Position numbers and translations under genes: made by a program. Shown here one piece after another: positions 1-14,379 of a stretch of DNA of 64,000 nucleotides. Every line of letters starts with the position of its first letter. Position 1 is the stretch's first letter. The notes beneath the pieces are model-generated. The model did not search any database and was not told where the DNA came from. It worked only from the letters and a program-made list of their open reading frames with translations. The stretch covers positions 2,232,001 through 2,296,000 of the forward strand of contig JAOCPU010000001.1 in assembly GCA_035772785.1 (NCBI GenBank), in the 5' to 3' direction. Source of the stretch: Phlebiopsis flavidoalba. Lineage: Eukaryota; Basidiomycota; Agaricomycetes; Polyporales; Phanerochaetaceae.

Positions 1-540
1 TGGCTGTATTTTTCGACGTTTATTTCGAAGACACTTTCCCGGTCACTCACAGCCCGCGCAGCCTTCTTACGGCCACAAAGTCCCCCTCGCAGTAGACCGC
101 AGGGTGTCAAATAACACGATTCCGATCATCTGTCAAAGCTTGAAAAGCTTGATCACTGGTTGTTGGAGAATTGTAGCCGCTGCTTTGTTGAGTTACGGGT
201 CACTGCAAGGTTTCAATGAGTCACTGGAGCTGCGAGAGATTGGCTTCAAGACGACCTGCCTGGTTCTGACCACTGCCGCAGGCTCAGAGACTCGTCAAAC
301 GACAGTCAGTTTGGTGTGATTATACGCCGCGAAGCACTAGGCAGCGGTTATAGATGTATTGTGATAGAACGGATACTAAGGGGAGGTATTACGATACATA
401 CGAAATTAGTCTTGTACGATATCTTCCTTTCTAGGTTTGCTGTTTTTTGATCTCCTGGCCTTGCCCAATGATATTCTGGGCCTCATCATCGAGCACAGTA
501 CCTGCAGCAAGCAGACGTTAGGACTGTATGCTGATAAATG
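1..540. other. Left edge, no recognisable gene
   Basis: I see no conserved motif, tRNA or repeat here. A 71-codon open frame at 104-319 (+) has no recognisable composition and no splice context. The right part probably contains the 3' flank of the neighbouring minus-strand LETM1 gene. Confidence 0.4.
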
Positions 541-542
541 AG

Positions 543-2704
<2,162 letters not shown>

Positions 2705-4119
2705 TCCAGCAAAGAACGTCTAGGAACTATTGACTGAATGGAGGATGAGTGAGCGTATATATGTATGATGCAGTAACACAGACAGTTGTCAGCTAGTAGT
2801 GTGCTCTAGACATGCACATACGATGACGGGGGTGGTCGGCAAGAATTTGGTGCGTGGCTAGGCGGAACGGAAGATGACTTCATGTCGGCGTTTAGAAGAG
2901 TAAGGAAGCTTTTGTATTGTCATCACACAGGTAAGCAAGCGAATGTTTATCCACGGTTGATAGGCATCAGCAAAGCAGCTTCTTATCAATTGCAAGTTAC
3001 TTCGCGTTCTTTCGGCACCTCGGACTCGTAATCGCGGCTCTTCTCATTGGTGCGTCCGGCATCGACTGCATGTACAACCTAGGTGTACTTGAAATCTTGC
3101 TAGTATAGGCTAGTATGTGTGCACTATCCATGACTCTCTTTAGCTCACGTAGTGCATGTGAAGGGCCTTTGACATCGCTGGAAAATTATCTCAATGCTAA
3201 GGTCAAACTTGCTCAACCGCAAGCAGCTCCGGACGATGGCGTTCCGGGGGTCCTCGACGCCTTCTGACCCTCAAGTCGACCAACGACTTGTGAGGACAGT
3301 CTCCAATACCGTCGTACCCTTGGCAATGACGTGCATTCGTATGCGTAAGTCGCATAAACGTAACAGGTCGGCGGAGACCACGTTTTTATGATAAACCACG
3401 GCAAACATTGAAAATGTCAGTGTTGGCCTTCATTCGATTCGTAATCGGGTTTATCCTCCTATTTTTTAACAGGGTTTAAATAAACTCCCCTTTTCTTTGG
3501 GCCACGCCCGCAGTTGCGGGTGCCTGACATCAGTCACCGAAGTCTCAAGTTTGAGTTTCGCTCGTACTACTGCCGTCCTCATGTTTCTTTGATTGAGGTT
3601 TAAGGTTGCTCACGTTGCCACGATAGGGCTTTCACGGCCCCTACTCGTGTGACTAGGCCGCTTTGACTCCATGAGATGCTGGGCGATGGACTTTAGTCTC
3701 CGCGGGGCATTACTATCGGTTTAGTCCCGCCACTGAGGCCTCGAGGACGTTCATGTCGACACAGCAATCTGCACCCGGCGTCCCCCAATCTTCTCCGAGT
3801 CTTGGTATCGCAAGAACGACGCGTCAAGCTCACACATGTGCGATGCATGCCTCGAGGGGCTTAGTCCTAGTAAATCCTCCGGTCTCGTCGTATTTATCAG
3901 CGAGGGTGGCGGGTCATGGTCTCTCGAAGACCGCCCCTTACACACCACGGTGAGGAACTCTGCTGCCTTCATGCGGCTCGAATACTCATGCCATTTCCCA
4001 AAAGTTTTGACCATCGACTATCATGACTACACTAATACAACCGCAAGTGGTTACATTCGTGCACACGGCATCTTATTCAAAAGTGCGTCGCGTCCTATGT
4101 CACGTGGCGTCCACATCTC
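2705..4119. other. Spacer between LETM1 and first DUF6533-type gene
   Basis: It contains the LETM1 promoter side and about 1.3 kb without a recognisable gene. Short open frames at 3194-3391 (+) and 3751-4014 (-) show no conserved domain that I can name. Confidence 0.4.
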
Positions 4120-5790
4120 AACAACACTCCCCATAGTTATATCGGAGCTGTATCATCAGGTATGTAAAGTTCACGGGAAAGCTACCCGTTTTATTTGGGT
4201 TGATAGCGCAGCTAGCAATAGTTGCGTACGACTACGCCATAACTCTAGACCAAGAGGCTTCCAGCATATGGAAGCGGAAATTCACATGGACATCCTTACT
4301 CTTGCTCACGAACGCGATGGGCTACCCTAGCTTATTCAATTTTGCAGCTAGTCTCACCACATGATTACGAAGTAAGGCGTATAGCCCCCGCACCGTTTTA
4401 CTCACAAACACACACAGGGGTTCGTTTACCATCAGCCGTTACTGTCCAAGATGTGGAAACATTGACTACATGTTCTGGAACAGCTGTGGGCGCTGCTCTT
4501 GTCGCTTTCTGTTCTTAGCCTACGTCATTTGGACACAAGCAGCATGTAAGTCCGACCGTTCATAGTTCACGCGTTACGCGTTGGTTCGCTGACCATCCTT
4601 TCTTAGTGTTCTCTGCCCTGAGAGTCCTACTGCAATATGGAACAGAACCAGATATACTTCGCTCTAGCCGTCTTTCTCATAAACATGATACCTGTGATAG
4701 CGGACATTGTAAGCCAGCAGTCTCTATTGAATATCCATTGAACAAATTCCGCTGTATGCAGATCCGCGCCGTTCATGCGCATAGTCTCTACATTGGTCCT
4801 CCACTTAGGCTGTGCATCCCGTATTCGACGATGTCCAACCGCGAAATTAACACGTACGTACAATTACAATTTCTATTTTTGTCAGCCCCTAACACTCGTA
4901 CAGTGGTATGTTGTCGCATGTTGAAATGGGCGCGAGATTCTGAAATTCTATCGTATAGTCGAGATTTTGACTCGGAGTTCCGCGATTGCGGGCGACGTAC
5001 TTGTTCTAATACTCACATGGAAGCGCACCTATCGTCAAATGACGGAGATCATGCACTTTCGATGTTCATGGTCTTATATCCGCCCGCCTTATTCGTGATG
5101 GTAAGTGGTGTATGCTCTAGCTGCCGTCATAGGCTCACTTTAAACTTTCGTTGTAGGCAGTCTATACTTCGGCGTGAGCGCAATAAGTCATAGTACATAC
5201 TCAAAGTTTATAAAATAGCTTACCTGCGCTAACCAAAGCATCGAGCTGATCGTGAACATCATTGCTATCTCAGTTTTTCATGCTGTAAGCGACGTCTCTG
5301 CTTCTAGCCCGCTCAGCTTACACCATGCGGCCCAGGCTGTGGGCACTTCGGCGAGCCTACAACCGGGAAATCATTTGATTGTGGTATTAGGTCGTAGGTG
5401 TCACAACGTCGGATCTTTCATTGCTCTCATTTCTATTTGATTCTGTAGCCCGCGGTCTTGAACTGTCGATTCATGCTCAGCCTCCGTCAGGTCAAAGGGA
5501 CGGAAGACACAGCATTAAGAACCTCTTTGAACCATAACTTTTTGCACTTCCGCACATCAGATATTTTTTGCAGTCTTTCTATGCCCGGACTGGGCAACAT
5601 TGGAGAGGCAGTGTGGCGACGAAGTGGACGTCGAAGAGGAAAATACTTAGCATACGAAGGCCGCAGCGTCACACATGCCCGCCTCGCTGAAATCGTAACG
5701 AAAATCATTCTATGTGTTTTCCACTGGGATGCGCTGAGTGTTATTGGCTATGGCGGTGTCCGCGGTGGTGGTGGAAGAGTCCGCGTATAG
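4120..5790 (+). CDS. DUF6533-type multi-pass membrane protein, copy 1 (frame-disrupted)
   Basis: Member of the basidiomycete DUF6533 membrane-protein family, whose function is unknown. The N-terminal domain is readable at about 4205-4350 (AIVAYDYAITLDQEASSIWK, then RKFTWTSLLLLTNAMGY), matching the usual 'YDY.lTl..Ev..iW.rk' signature. The mid region at 4600-4710 gives FSALRV followed by QNQIYFALAVFLINMIPVIA. The loop and last helices are at 4970-5210. The C-terminal hallmark is at 5460-5640 (RFMLSLRQV, FRTSDIF, GLGNIGEAV), corresponding to the family's 'SRFmLnLRqv...fvGNmGE' ending. Several frame changes separate these blocks, some at plausible introns (for example 4542-4605) and others not. 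It could be a noisy but intact gene or a pseudogene. It is the most complete copy in the window. Confidence 0.6.
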
Positions 5791-5864
5791 ACAGCTAAAA
5801 AGAGGAGGTAGTAGGTCTGGGGTGGTCGATATATGTAAACGCTAAAGCCGCCCCACTCGCTGTC

Positions 5865-5950
5865 GCCGGGATAGCTCAGCTGGGAGAGCAACAGACTGAA
5901 GTTACATAAGCGTCTTCTGGAGGTCGCGTGTTCAATCCACGCTCCTGGCA
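5865..5950 (+). tRNA. tRNA-Phe(GAA) with 13-nt intron
   Basis: The acceptor stem GCCGGGA pairs with TCCTGGC (one G-U) plus discriminator A. The D arm is GCTCAGCTGGGAGAGC. The anticodon loop CTGAAG has anticodon GAA. A 13-nt intron sits directly 3' of position 37, and the T arm is GCGTGTTCAATCCACGC. Exons total 73 nt and CCA is not encoded, as expected for a eukaryotic nuclear tRNA. A second copy lies at 21813-21897 on the other strand. Confidence 0.93.
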
Positions 5951-6327
5951 TGTGTTTTTCTCCCACCCAGTCTTGAAATTTTTGCTCTAATTTAATTCAA
6001 ATTCATCGAAACTTGAACAATTGCTAGCTGTCGCACACACATCCGCGACTGCTGAGTAGGACTAAGAATACGCTTTTTGCTGTTTCCAGCTTTTCCATCC
6101 CGCACGCAGAGGCAGTGACAAATTAGGCGCAAGCCGTGACGTCCGTTCGCCATCAGTCAACTGCCTTCAGTGCTTCTAATGGGCTCCTAATAATACGCGG
6201 CAATCATTGTTCCATACTGTCTTCCTCAGTAATCCGAGTCGCAGTGAGAAAAAATACCGAGGACGATGTGGGGCATGACCGAGCTCGACCGTCTCTGCAT
6301 CAACGTCGCGCATAACCAGCGGAAGAA

Positions 6328-8667
6328 ATGAATGGAACGAGCGAGGCGTCGCGCAGACTCTGATCCAATCTCTCGCTCGCCACGAAGACCTTCCGGCTGG
6401 CCAAATCAAACTTCGGCCGCAAGTCGTCCAGCGCTGTGACCCGCAAAAGGAGACGAAGAGACCCCGCAGCAGGAGTTCGAGTACGTTCGGGGCTCGAAGC
6501 TGCACCTATTTGAGAAGGAAGAGGCTCCATGGCCGTTCGCGTACAATCGGGAGATACTCGAGCTGTGAGTAACGGCGCACGTTCTATTGTGTGGCTTTGA
6601 TGGAAGATCATGTCTTCGCAGGTGTGGGCTGGACCACTGCCTGATTTCATGGGGTAGAGGCAATCAGATATTCTCTGACTTTCAAGGAGTCGCGCCGAGG
6701 AGATGTCTGGACTTGGGCACCGCAGTACGTACACCTACCGTGCTACCGGTAGCAGGGAGATCGGGCCTCATTGCGTCTTGTGGCGCTGTAGATGGGAGAT
6801 TGGGTTGTGGACACGGCTAGACATTTTGCCGCATTGTACATTCGTGCGTACCCTTTCCAACTGCGAAGAGCGTTCGGAGCTCAACCAATGTCCGCGTTCC
6901 ACTAGGTTGCTTTGATCTGGTGGACATACAGATCTGTCGCTCAAGTACGTCCCGCCTGAGCTTGCCGAAAGAATTGAATGGGTGCATGGAAATTTGTAAG
7001 TGCCGACGTGTCTATGTTCGTTCCGACCGCCTAACATCGCGACAAGTTTACCAATGTCCTCTTCCATTTGAAGACAACGAGTTTTGATTACATCCAATGT
7101 GGAGGGCATAGCATTGGGGCGTACCAGAGACTAAGGCAAGTACACACGCCGCATACAACATGACTGTTTCCACTAAACAAGCTGCCAATCTAGTGGCACC
7201 AGCTATTTCAGGTAAATGCTCTACACAATCAACTCAGCAATGACCTTGAACAAGGACCCCAGGAATTGAACAGAATACTCATGCCGGGAGGACACATGAG
7301 ATTATCCAACAAGGTACTCCCACTCAGTCTTTTTATGTTGGACCTCCCGTCAACTACTAAGGTTTTCCGTCGTGAAGATGTTAGGTTCCCCATACTACCC
7401 CGATGGTTCACAGACCCGCTACACACGCATTTTACATCAGTTTTCGGCCAACCTTCCGGACGATTCACAAGCACCATACCCACTCTCTCCGACACCCGAC
7501 GGCTTACCTCACGCCTACGCGCTTCTCGAAGAATTGTACTTCGCCGTCTTCGAGACCCGGTTCATAAATCCCACCCCATCATGTAAGGTTCCATACAATG
7601 CCACTGCTTCTCGACTTCTTCACTAACGGCCCCCGGTTAGCTGTCTTGCCTAAGACTACTTCAATAGCACCTTCCCGTCATGTCCTCTCGCCGCCCATCC
7701 TCCACTTTCCCATGCCGCCTCTCGCACCCCTTGCACCGTTGCCGAAATTGTCGCCCCCTCTCACAAACGAGACCAGCTCGAATCCTCTCGACATTGGGCA
7801 GTATTTTGTACCGTTGGCCGGAGAATAGCGACACCGAACTGCCGCCCCCCATCACTCACCATCAATACCAACCCTCTCGCAGCGCCGTACAACAGTCTTC
7901 CGGCCTCGCCCGTCAACACGAGGGCTGACGTTTTCGGCCTCAGCCCAGAACCCTTCCCGACTCCTAAAACGCGCCTCGTCAATCGCATCGCTCGATGCGT
8001 ATAGCACGCGTTCTCGGAGTACGTCGTCGAGCGCAAGCACTCCTGCAACGAGCCCCGCTCGCCGTCAGTGGCTCGTTCGGCTGCGGTGCTGATGTCCGGA
8101 ACGAGACAAGTACGACGCGTTTGGGCGGAGAGAGCACTACGGACCTGTTCAAGATGGACCGGCTCACGATGCTCGGAAATGAATACGCTTGACGTATTCA
8201 TGCATCTGTACCATGCCATGATGATCGAAGCGTCGTCGCCGGCAAGGAAGCCATGTGGGGAGGAGCTCGTGATTGTGCGGGTCAAGGACCAGGGAACCTA
8301 CATTAGCAAAACTACGGACGGGGAGGGGATGGGGAGTACGGAGAAAACAGAGAGTAGAAACGAAGTTAGATGCGCTCGTGGGACCGTTATGAACAGTGAG
8401 CTATATCTGTGTATGTGCCAATGAGGATTCGCGCTGACCCACTCTAGGGATTTATGCACATACGGTCTGTCTCCCCCTGTGGAATTCCCCTCGTAAAAAG
8501 CGGCGGCTGGAAGTATCCGCGGCGAGGCCAGATGTCTGAAAGCTGAGCTTCAGCGAGAAGAAGATCTAAGGCGCGCAATTCTGGAAGCTCGCAAGAATGC
8601 CAAAGAGGAGGACTTCTCCACTCCTTCGCGGTCAATCAGGTTGCTCATCGGGATGAAGAGCGCGTGA
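6328..8667 (+). CDS. SAM-dependent methyltransferase, fungal secondary-metabolism type (frame-disrupted)
   Basis: Class I SAM-dependent methyltransferase of a large basidiomycete family; the substrate is unknown. The upstream block reads FEYVRGSKLHLFEKEEAPWP then AYNREILEL (6475-6565). The SAM-binding motif I is at about 6690-6830 (RRCLDLGT, WVVDTARHF, then CTFV). The post-I/motif II segment LPFEDNEFDYIQ is at about 7050-7100. Motif III is ELNRILMPGGHMRL at 7262-7305. The family-specific DVRFPILPRWFTDPLHTH is at 7375-7430, and a Pro-rich region follows at 7690-7830. The C-terminal block KAELQREEDLRRAILEARKN followed by EEDFSTPSRSIR is at 8540-8640. Small introns are evident, with several extra frameshifts. 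All domains are present in order. The start is uncertain and 6328 is the first suitable ATG. Neighbours are tRNA-Phe upstream and a convergent DJ-1-like gene downstream. Confidence 0.72.
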
Positions 8668-8824
8668 AATGTATCGGTCCGTGCAGTTTGAGATGTGGGC
8701 ACTGCCCCGTTGATTGATATACATATTACAGGACTAGAACTATATAATATACGATCTGGGACACTGAATGTACTGGACAGACATCAACTTGTTAAGCTAC
8801 ATCCTATCTATGCTCTGACGGGTC

Positions 8825-9751
8825 TCATCCATCAACATTTGTAGCGAACTTCTCACCAAGCCCATTCGCGGCCATAGCCTCTTATCTAGACCCTGTGATT
8901 AGCTCACGACTCCATACATCCCTCACGGTCGACGGATTAATGTTCGCCCACTTTCTGCCCCATGCTTCAGTAATCATTTCTGCGCCCTCTGCAGCGAGAG
9001 TGGACTCGACTTGGACAACAAGGATTGTGCCGCCCTTCATCGTCTCAACAAGACTTTCCTCTTGGATCAGACCAAGAGGTGATACGGTATCCCTCGGTAA
9101 GCAAAACCAGTGGATCCTGGCGCATAATTCGTTGAGAGAAGGGCAAAAGGTCCATGAACAGAGCGAAAGCTACATTTTACGTCGGTCAGTCGAAAAAATT
9201 GGGTTACGACTGTCAGGTAAACATCTCACCTGTTGGCTTCTGGTTCTTAGGGAAATGTATTAGGATTCTCCCGAGGTCTGGACTGTCTCCCAAGTCTGTG
9301 AGCGGGGCGTGCCCGCCAGGGATGAAGATCCCCGAAAAACGTTGCCAGTTCCTCCTCGGCGAAGCTAGCGAACGGACGAGGGGTTGTCCAAAGTTATTCT
9401 CTTCTCAGCATCTTCTGCCTACGAGCTTATTATCACGGTTCTTTGCGAACAATTGCCCAAGTAGGCTCCAAAATGTGGACTGCGACAACGGATCGATATT
9501 GGGGCCTTTGCCTTGTGGAGATGCATTCAAAACTGTTTGTGTGAGAGTGAGTGAAAGTGTTCTCATCGAAACCAGCGATCACCGCACAGTTACACAGTGT
9601 ACCCCGCATTGAGAAGCTGGTTGAGAGGTTTCGTGAGCTCTTGTAAAAAGACACACGGTCTCTGTCTTCCCGCAGTAGAGCCGTCCTTCTTCTGTACCGT
9701 GAAAGAAGAAGCGTCTGAGAGAATGATAAGGACCTTTCCGGTGGTAGACAT
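8825..9751 (-). CDS. DJ-1/PfpI family (class I glutamine amidotransferase-like) protein
   Basis: A small cytosolic protein of the DJ-1/PfpI superfamily (Hsp31-like glyoxalase, chaperone or intracellular protease fold). The start at 9751 gives MSTTGKVLIILSDASSFTVQ, and then after a small frame change FLQELTKPLNQLLNAGY. The nucleophile-elbow approach is replaced by a clear FSGIFIPGGHAPLTDLGDSP at about 9290-9345, followed by DLGRILIHFPKNQK. The C-terminal part KWANINPSTVRDVWSREL runs to GLGEKFATNV and a TGA at 8825-8827. Exons are split by one or two short introns and two apparent frameshifts. The gene is convergent with the methyltransferase (158 bp apart). Assignment to the superfamily is firm; the activity is unknown because the catalytic Cys segment falls in a disturbed stretch. 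Confidence 0.75.
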
Positions 9752-10236
9752 ATTTAGTGTATCTCGTGAAGGATTATCAAAAGGGGTTTTGGGTTTTTAG
9801 TTTCGTACGTTGAGGTGTGCTTTGATATATATAGTAGTAGAAGCTTAGGATATTCCCTCCGGCCGTGCGATGATACTTCATGGCGCGTGGAGCTGGTTGA
9901 CATAAGACTGACGTAGTATTCACACCTGTCATAAGGCCTGTCCTGCAAGCAACAACACCGGAAACCGGCCATTCCACATAGGCATTAGCTAGTTCGTGAA
10001 TAGCATGGGAATTCAAGTTACGTTCATCGTAACCGTCTTTCCTGGTAGTACTGCACGTGCCGGTGTGACCGTAATGGGTGACCCGTCCGAACTTAACCTG
10101 TTAGCGAGACATTTCATCTTGTCACGCTGTGCATCGAAAACGATCCAGATCTCGAGAGATATGATGGCGATACGCTATTCACTCTTGTCTCTCGCGTGTC
10201 ACAGTAAGGAAAGAGATACTTCAAGCAGGAAGATTT
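9752..10236. other. Intergenic between DJ-1-like gene and esterase
   Basis: A divergent promoter region. It contains an AT-rich tract (atatatatagtagtag, near 9825). I see no recognisable gene apart from the start region of the following esterase. Confidence 0.35.
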
Positions 10237-11222
10237 ACGATAATGCACCTGCTCAAGACGTCAGCATGCTCCTTGGCGATTCTCTCCACACACATGGAGC
10301 ATCTGTACCATAAGGGTTCGACCCCAACGACTGTCTTGTGTGGTGGTCGACGCTCGTAGTAATATGTAACGTGTTATGGCTTGCCTCAACCCTTCTAGAT
10401 GTGTACAACAGAAAGCTGGACGTTATAAAACCGCGGATACATCAGCGGCTACAACACTGAGTGGGGCCTCCCCTGTCTTTTCGCCAGGTCGCTATACCCT
10501 CCAATACCAAATGATCGGGGGCAAGGGCATGAATCTAACAAACGTATGCGACCCTCTAGTGCCTCGCTGAAGCGTGCTCATGGTGACGCGGACCTCCAAT
10601 ATCCCAAGGTCCAGCTGCTCACCATTTGGTTTGGGGCGCAAACGAAGCATGTATCCCCACCATCACCACGTTCAACATGTCCCATCTTCCGCACTTCACA
10701 GAAATTATCACTGACATTGTACACACTATCAAGTCTCCATCCTCTCCGTACTAAACTATGCACCTGAACTGACGCGCATCATTATCCTCACCTGCCCCTC
10801 CGGTAAATACATATCAACGTGGTGCCGACCTAGCTGCTCGTGATCCTCCGCCGTTCCCTCGACAGGTTGTTCGAGGTGACAAGACAGTACGCAGAGGCGT
10901 GCCCGAGATGTTGGCAAAACCGAGGGCGTACCGGTCGTCGGTGATGTTGTGGGACAATGCTATGGGAGGCGTGTGGCAAAGATGAGAGAAAGCTAGAGAG
11001 GTATCTGTACGATGGCTTGCACGTGAACGAAGAGGCTTACGGGTTGGTTTCCCTATCTCTATTTACCGGTCGTTGATTCTCATAGGGCTTGTCGTCCAGA
11101 TGATATATGATGCGATCATCAAGACAATCAGTGCTAACTGGCCTGAGTTTATGCCTGATAACTTGCCAATGGTCTTTCCCCCGTACGTTCGCTCCCGTGG
11201 CCCCCCAGTTTTCTGTTTCTAA
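10237..11222 (+). CDS. IAH1-like SGNH/GDSL esterase (isoamyl acetate-hydrolysing type)
   Basis: SGNH-fold lipase/esterase related to yeast Iah1, which hydrolyses acetate esters. Block I with the catalytic Ser is DVSMLLGDSL at about 10258-10290. The helix before block II reads VYNRKLDVI (10400-10425). Block III is VQLLTIWFGA at about 10605-10640; the family Asn-Asp that should follow is disturbed by a frame change. The C-terminal catalytic Asp-x-x-His is present as DGLHVNEEAYG at 11011-11043. It is followed by IYDAIIKTISANWPEFMPDN and MVFPPYV with a TAA at 11220. This order and ending match Iah1 homologues closely. Two or three short introns and several frameshifts occur. The N-terminal Met is not certain. 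Confidence 0.75.
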
Positions 11223-12399
11223 TGCACAATTATCACAGCTGGGACCAAGTAGGGTTCGACTGCCCCAATTTAGATAAACGTGTTCTATTAAGAGCGCGAT
11301 AGAAAGCAAATGAGGCACACTACACTTGTAACGTCTTCCACGCTCGCCAATATAATGTCACCTCGGGTGGTACAGGCCGTAATTGCGTACGAACGTTCCG
11401 GGTACAGACGGACTATTAAACCGTGACTGGTGGGAAGACTTGAAAGGTCCCGCATTGCATTGTAGACCAGCACTCGTGAGGTGGGGGGCACACGCCGCAG
11501 TGATAATGTGAGGTTCCTTGATCACGCCTAACTCCTGTTTAGCTTTGCAACGCTGCTTCAATCACTCTGATCATTGATGAAAACACTTCCGGCTCTCGTA
11601 TCACCGTTATATTGATAGCTAGTCAAAGTCATGTGCGTTAATTCATTGAAAGATCGGATTCATTCCCCGTTAGAGTCAGACTCATTGTGCTATAGGATAC
11701 GGTCGACCCGAGGAAGACTGGTCTCAAACAACCTTACCATCTAGTAAGCTCTATGCAGCACGTCTCTAAGAAAAGTAGAAGCTCTCGGTCGTACTTTCCC
11801 GGCGACATCATTATTTGGGCCTTAAGATGCCGAACACTCCTGTGTTCCCCAGGTTCCTTTTGAGCGAGCATGCTGTTCATACTGCATCCGCATTGTGCAG
11901 GGGAGCTACCGAGCATATGTTACCGGCTTTGTACGTTACCCGGTCCACGGCTCCTTGTTCGGAGGATTGATTCCTCGTCGCAAGCTGCAGCACGGACCGC
12001 CTGTGTAGAGTCTTATATAACCGCAGGGCCGACGCTGCGAACCAAAACAGTACGCCCGGACGACTTGTCTAGTGATCTGATCATACTCTGAATTATGGCA
12101 AATATGATGTTACGTTTACCAGGTCACGGTAGTTGGCTACACTGATCCCCCGCTGATCTGTCTGGTCTAGGACCACCGACCGAGACTTTCTCGCTGCCGA
12201 CATTGGTGCGTACTTCTGATGGTCCTAATAGGTGGACAAGAACCAAAGAAAACCCTAGCTCTGGCTTTTACACGAATATGTAATAACCTTCGAGGAGGAG
12301 GTCAGATTTGATATGGGCGCGAAAAAATGGAGGCACACCGCCCTCTTTGCTCTTTATAGTGATGCGCCTCATACACTATGCGGGCTAGGGCCCATAGTT
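11223..12399. other. 1.2-kb stretch without recognisable gene
   Basis: Short open frames on both strands (for example 11870-12091 +) show no domain. No tRNA or tandem repeat is visible. It could be decayed sequence at the edge of the DUF6533 array. Confidence 0.4.
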
Positions 12400-13100
12400 C
12401 ACAGTTGTATTAAGGCGCTCCTACAGTATCTTTCGGTGAGATCAATCAGTAACATCGCCACAGCAATGGGCCATGTCATTTATAGCGATTAATCACAGAG
12501 GTTGTATTGTGTTTCGAAGCAGTACGCAGTGTGTTGAATAGATTGTAAACAGTGCCTTCGGGATATTCAAGATCTTCAGCATGGTTATCTTACAATCCTC
12601 AAATCTCATCGAAATCGCGGGTACGAGTGCTATCCTCTCATATTTGCTAGACTGATATCATCGTGGCCAGGTCTATCCGCTTTGGGGGCATATGCTCTCA
12701 GTGGCCGAAATCGATTCGTATTCGCGATGGTCATAATGCTAGGAGGGGTTTGTTTCCCCCCGTAACAAATATTGTGAGTATTTTAATTTATTGAACATAT
12801 CAATGACATCGTGACTGGAATCTTTCATCAGCTGGCTTCCATGTGTGCCTCTACCGGATCATTGGAATCACCATACGCCGCCTGTATTTTGATAGGTGGC
12901 GAGCGTCTGTAGTTTTAGTGAAACTGTTTGTATCAGCCAACTTTCACTCTCTCACTCTATCTCAAACTCTTCCATCTTTAGATGTGCCAGTCAGAGAATG
13001 TCCAGCCAAGAAAGTAATCCTGATTTGTCGACAGATGGATATATGTGCTGCTTATCTCTGATCGTGTCGGAATTTATCGTGGTCAGTTAGTCACCTTGAC
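12400..13100 (+). pseudogene. DUF6533-type membrane protein relic, copy 2
   Basis: The diagnostic central segment reads in one frame from about 12688: AYALSGRNRFVFAMVIMLGG, then VCFPP and a stop. This is the family's 'fSALRaYALsgRN...' helix. A preceding hydrophobic segment (VIFKIFSMVILQSSN, about 12556-12600) aligns with the same place in copy 3. No convincing N-terminal domain and no C-terminal 'RFmLnLRq' motif are visible, so it appears truncated at both ends. Its nucleotide sequence is clearly related to 14790-14877 of copy 3, indicating tandem duplication followed by divergence. Confidence 0.55.
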
Positions 13101-13859
13101 CAGAACCGTTGGGCCAGATTCGACCTAAATGCTGTCTCTTGAGATGGAGCATGCCTCGGCTTGACTTCGCTCTAAGCTCGGAACGGGTGATAAACCGGAA
13201 GTCTAGCTAAGAAACACCAGGACGGAACAAAAAGGGTCACGGCGAAGAAAAAAAACAAATCCAATTCAAGACCTAAAAATCACTAACTCCTCAAGAAAAG
13301 CTGAACACACAAAAAAAAAAAAACAAATATTCTCGCATCCTCGTATCTGAGTCAATAGCAACAGGACAAAAAAGAGTCTATACAGTTATTGCTCGCATGC
13401 ATGTACGTCAATATCAACGAGTCATTGTACGGCAACGGATTTGCACAATAGATCTGCCGCTCACGGATAGGGGCCTACTGGAAGAGTCATGTTGGTTGTT
13501 AATATCCTTGCTGTGATCAGCTCAGCAAGCTACCTGGTGAGCATCTCATTCATAGTTTACCATCAATTTTGGACAAGCTTTAGTTTATGTAAACTGGGGG
13601 TTGTTAGCCTGCTGCCGCCTGGGTATCGACAATGGGTCATCATCTGGTGATGGAGAATTGCTGTTGCGATTATGGGCATACCATTGACATATTTTATAGA
13701 TCACCCCGGTTGTACAGGGGGTGCAGGGCCGGGTATAATAATTAATCTACGTAAGATAGATCGCGTCCCGAGACCTCTTCGAACTTGCGCATGTCCGCAG
13801 ATATTATTTACCGCCGATGCTTAGTGCATTGGCCGGACAGCAACGATGCACATACAGGG
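13101..13859. other. Spacer between DUF6533 relics, A-rich in part
   Basis: It has A-rich tracts around 13245-13325, including a run of about 14 A near 13308-13321. I see no recognisable coding sequence. Confidence 0.4.
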
Positions 13860-14250
13860 AAATGATGCTCGCGGCCTATCACTCGTTTGCTCCATAACGC
13901 ACAGTGCTTCAGAACGATGGTCACGATCAGTACGTTTGTGCCCATAAGCGTCGGCGTTATCTACTATATGCCGCATAGCAGGGTAACGCGCCGCGTGTCG
14001 GCACCACCGTATCAGGTGGAAGTGTCTAGTGAAGTATGCACGATTTCGGGATATCCAGCTACGCTGTATAGTACGACACCTCTAATTGCTGTGGCCTAGA
14101 TTGGGTATCCCCCTGTTCTTTTATAACTCCGGATGTGAGCATGGTAGGGAAAGAGACTTCCCCCTCTTGCACTCTCGTTCTGCCCGGTATGTCGATGACG
14201 GAACATAACATTCCCCCCGTATCTGCGCTGTGAGTATACTTCAAGATGTC
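13860..14250 (+). pseudogene. Possible further DUF6533-type fragment
   Basis: A short segment near 13875-13980 gives ALRAYH followed in another frame by MVTISTFVPISVGVIYYM. It resembles the central helix pair of the family seen in copies 1-3. No N-terminal signature is found upstream. It is likely a small relic; the assignment rests on hydrophobic pattern and position only. Confidence 0.3.
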
Positions 14251-14379
14251 AACTTGTTTCGCTATTTAAATCGTTTGAGACCAAATTAGGACGACACAAG
14301 CGAGCAATATTCATTGCCAGCATAGGTGAGATAACTACGTCAGGATTTTGAGCTCAACTATTGACGTATAGTATATTCC

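Noticed and set aside
3836..4330. A 164-codon plus-strand frame with RFIWVDSA, resembling a HET (heterokaryon incompatibility) motif
   Set aside because: In another frame the same DNA gives the DUF6533 N-terminal signature (AYDYAITLDQE...IWKRK), continued by matching downstream blocks, so the HET-like string is coincidental.
10296..10335. tRNA-like T-arm (GGGTTCGACCCC)
   Set aside because: No matching acceptor, D or anticodon arm, and it lies inside the coding region of the IAH1-like esterase.
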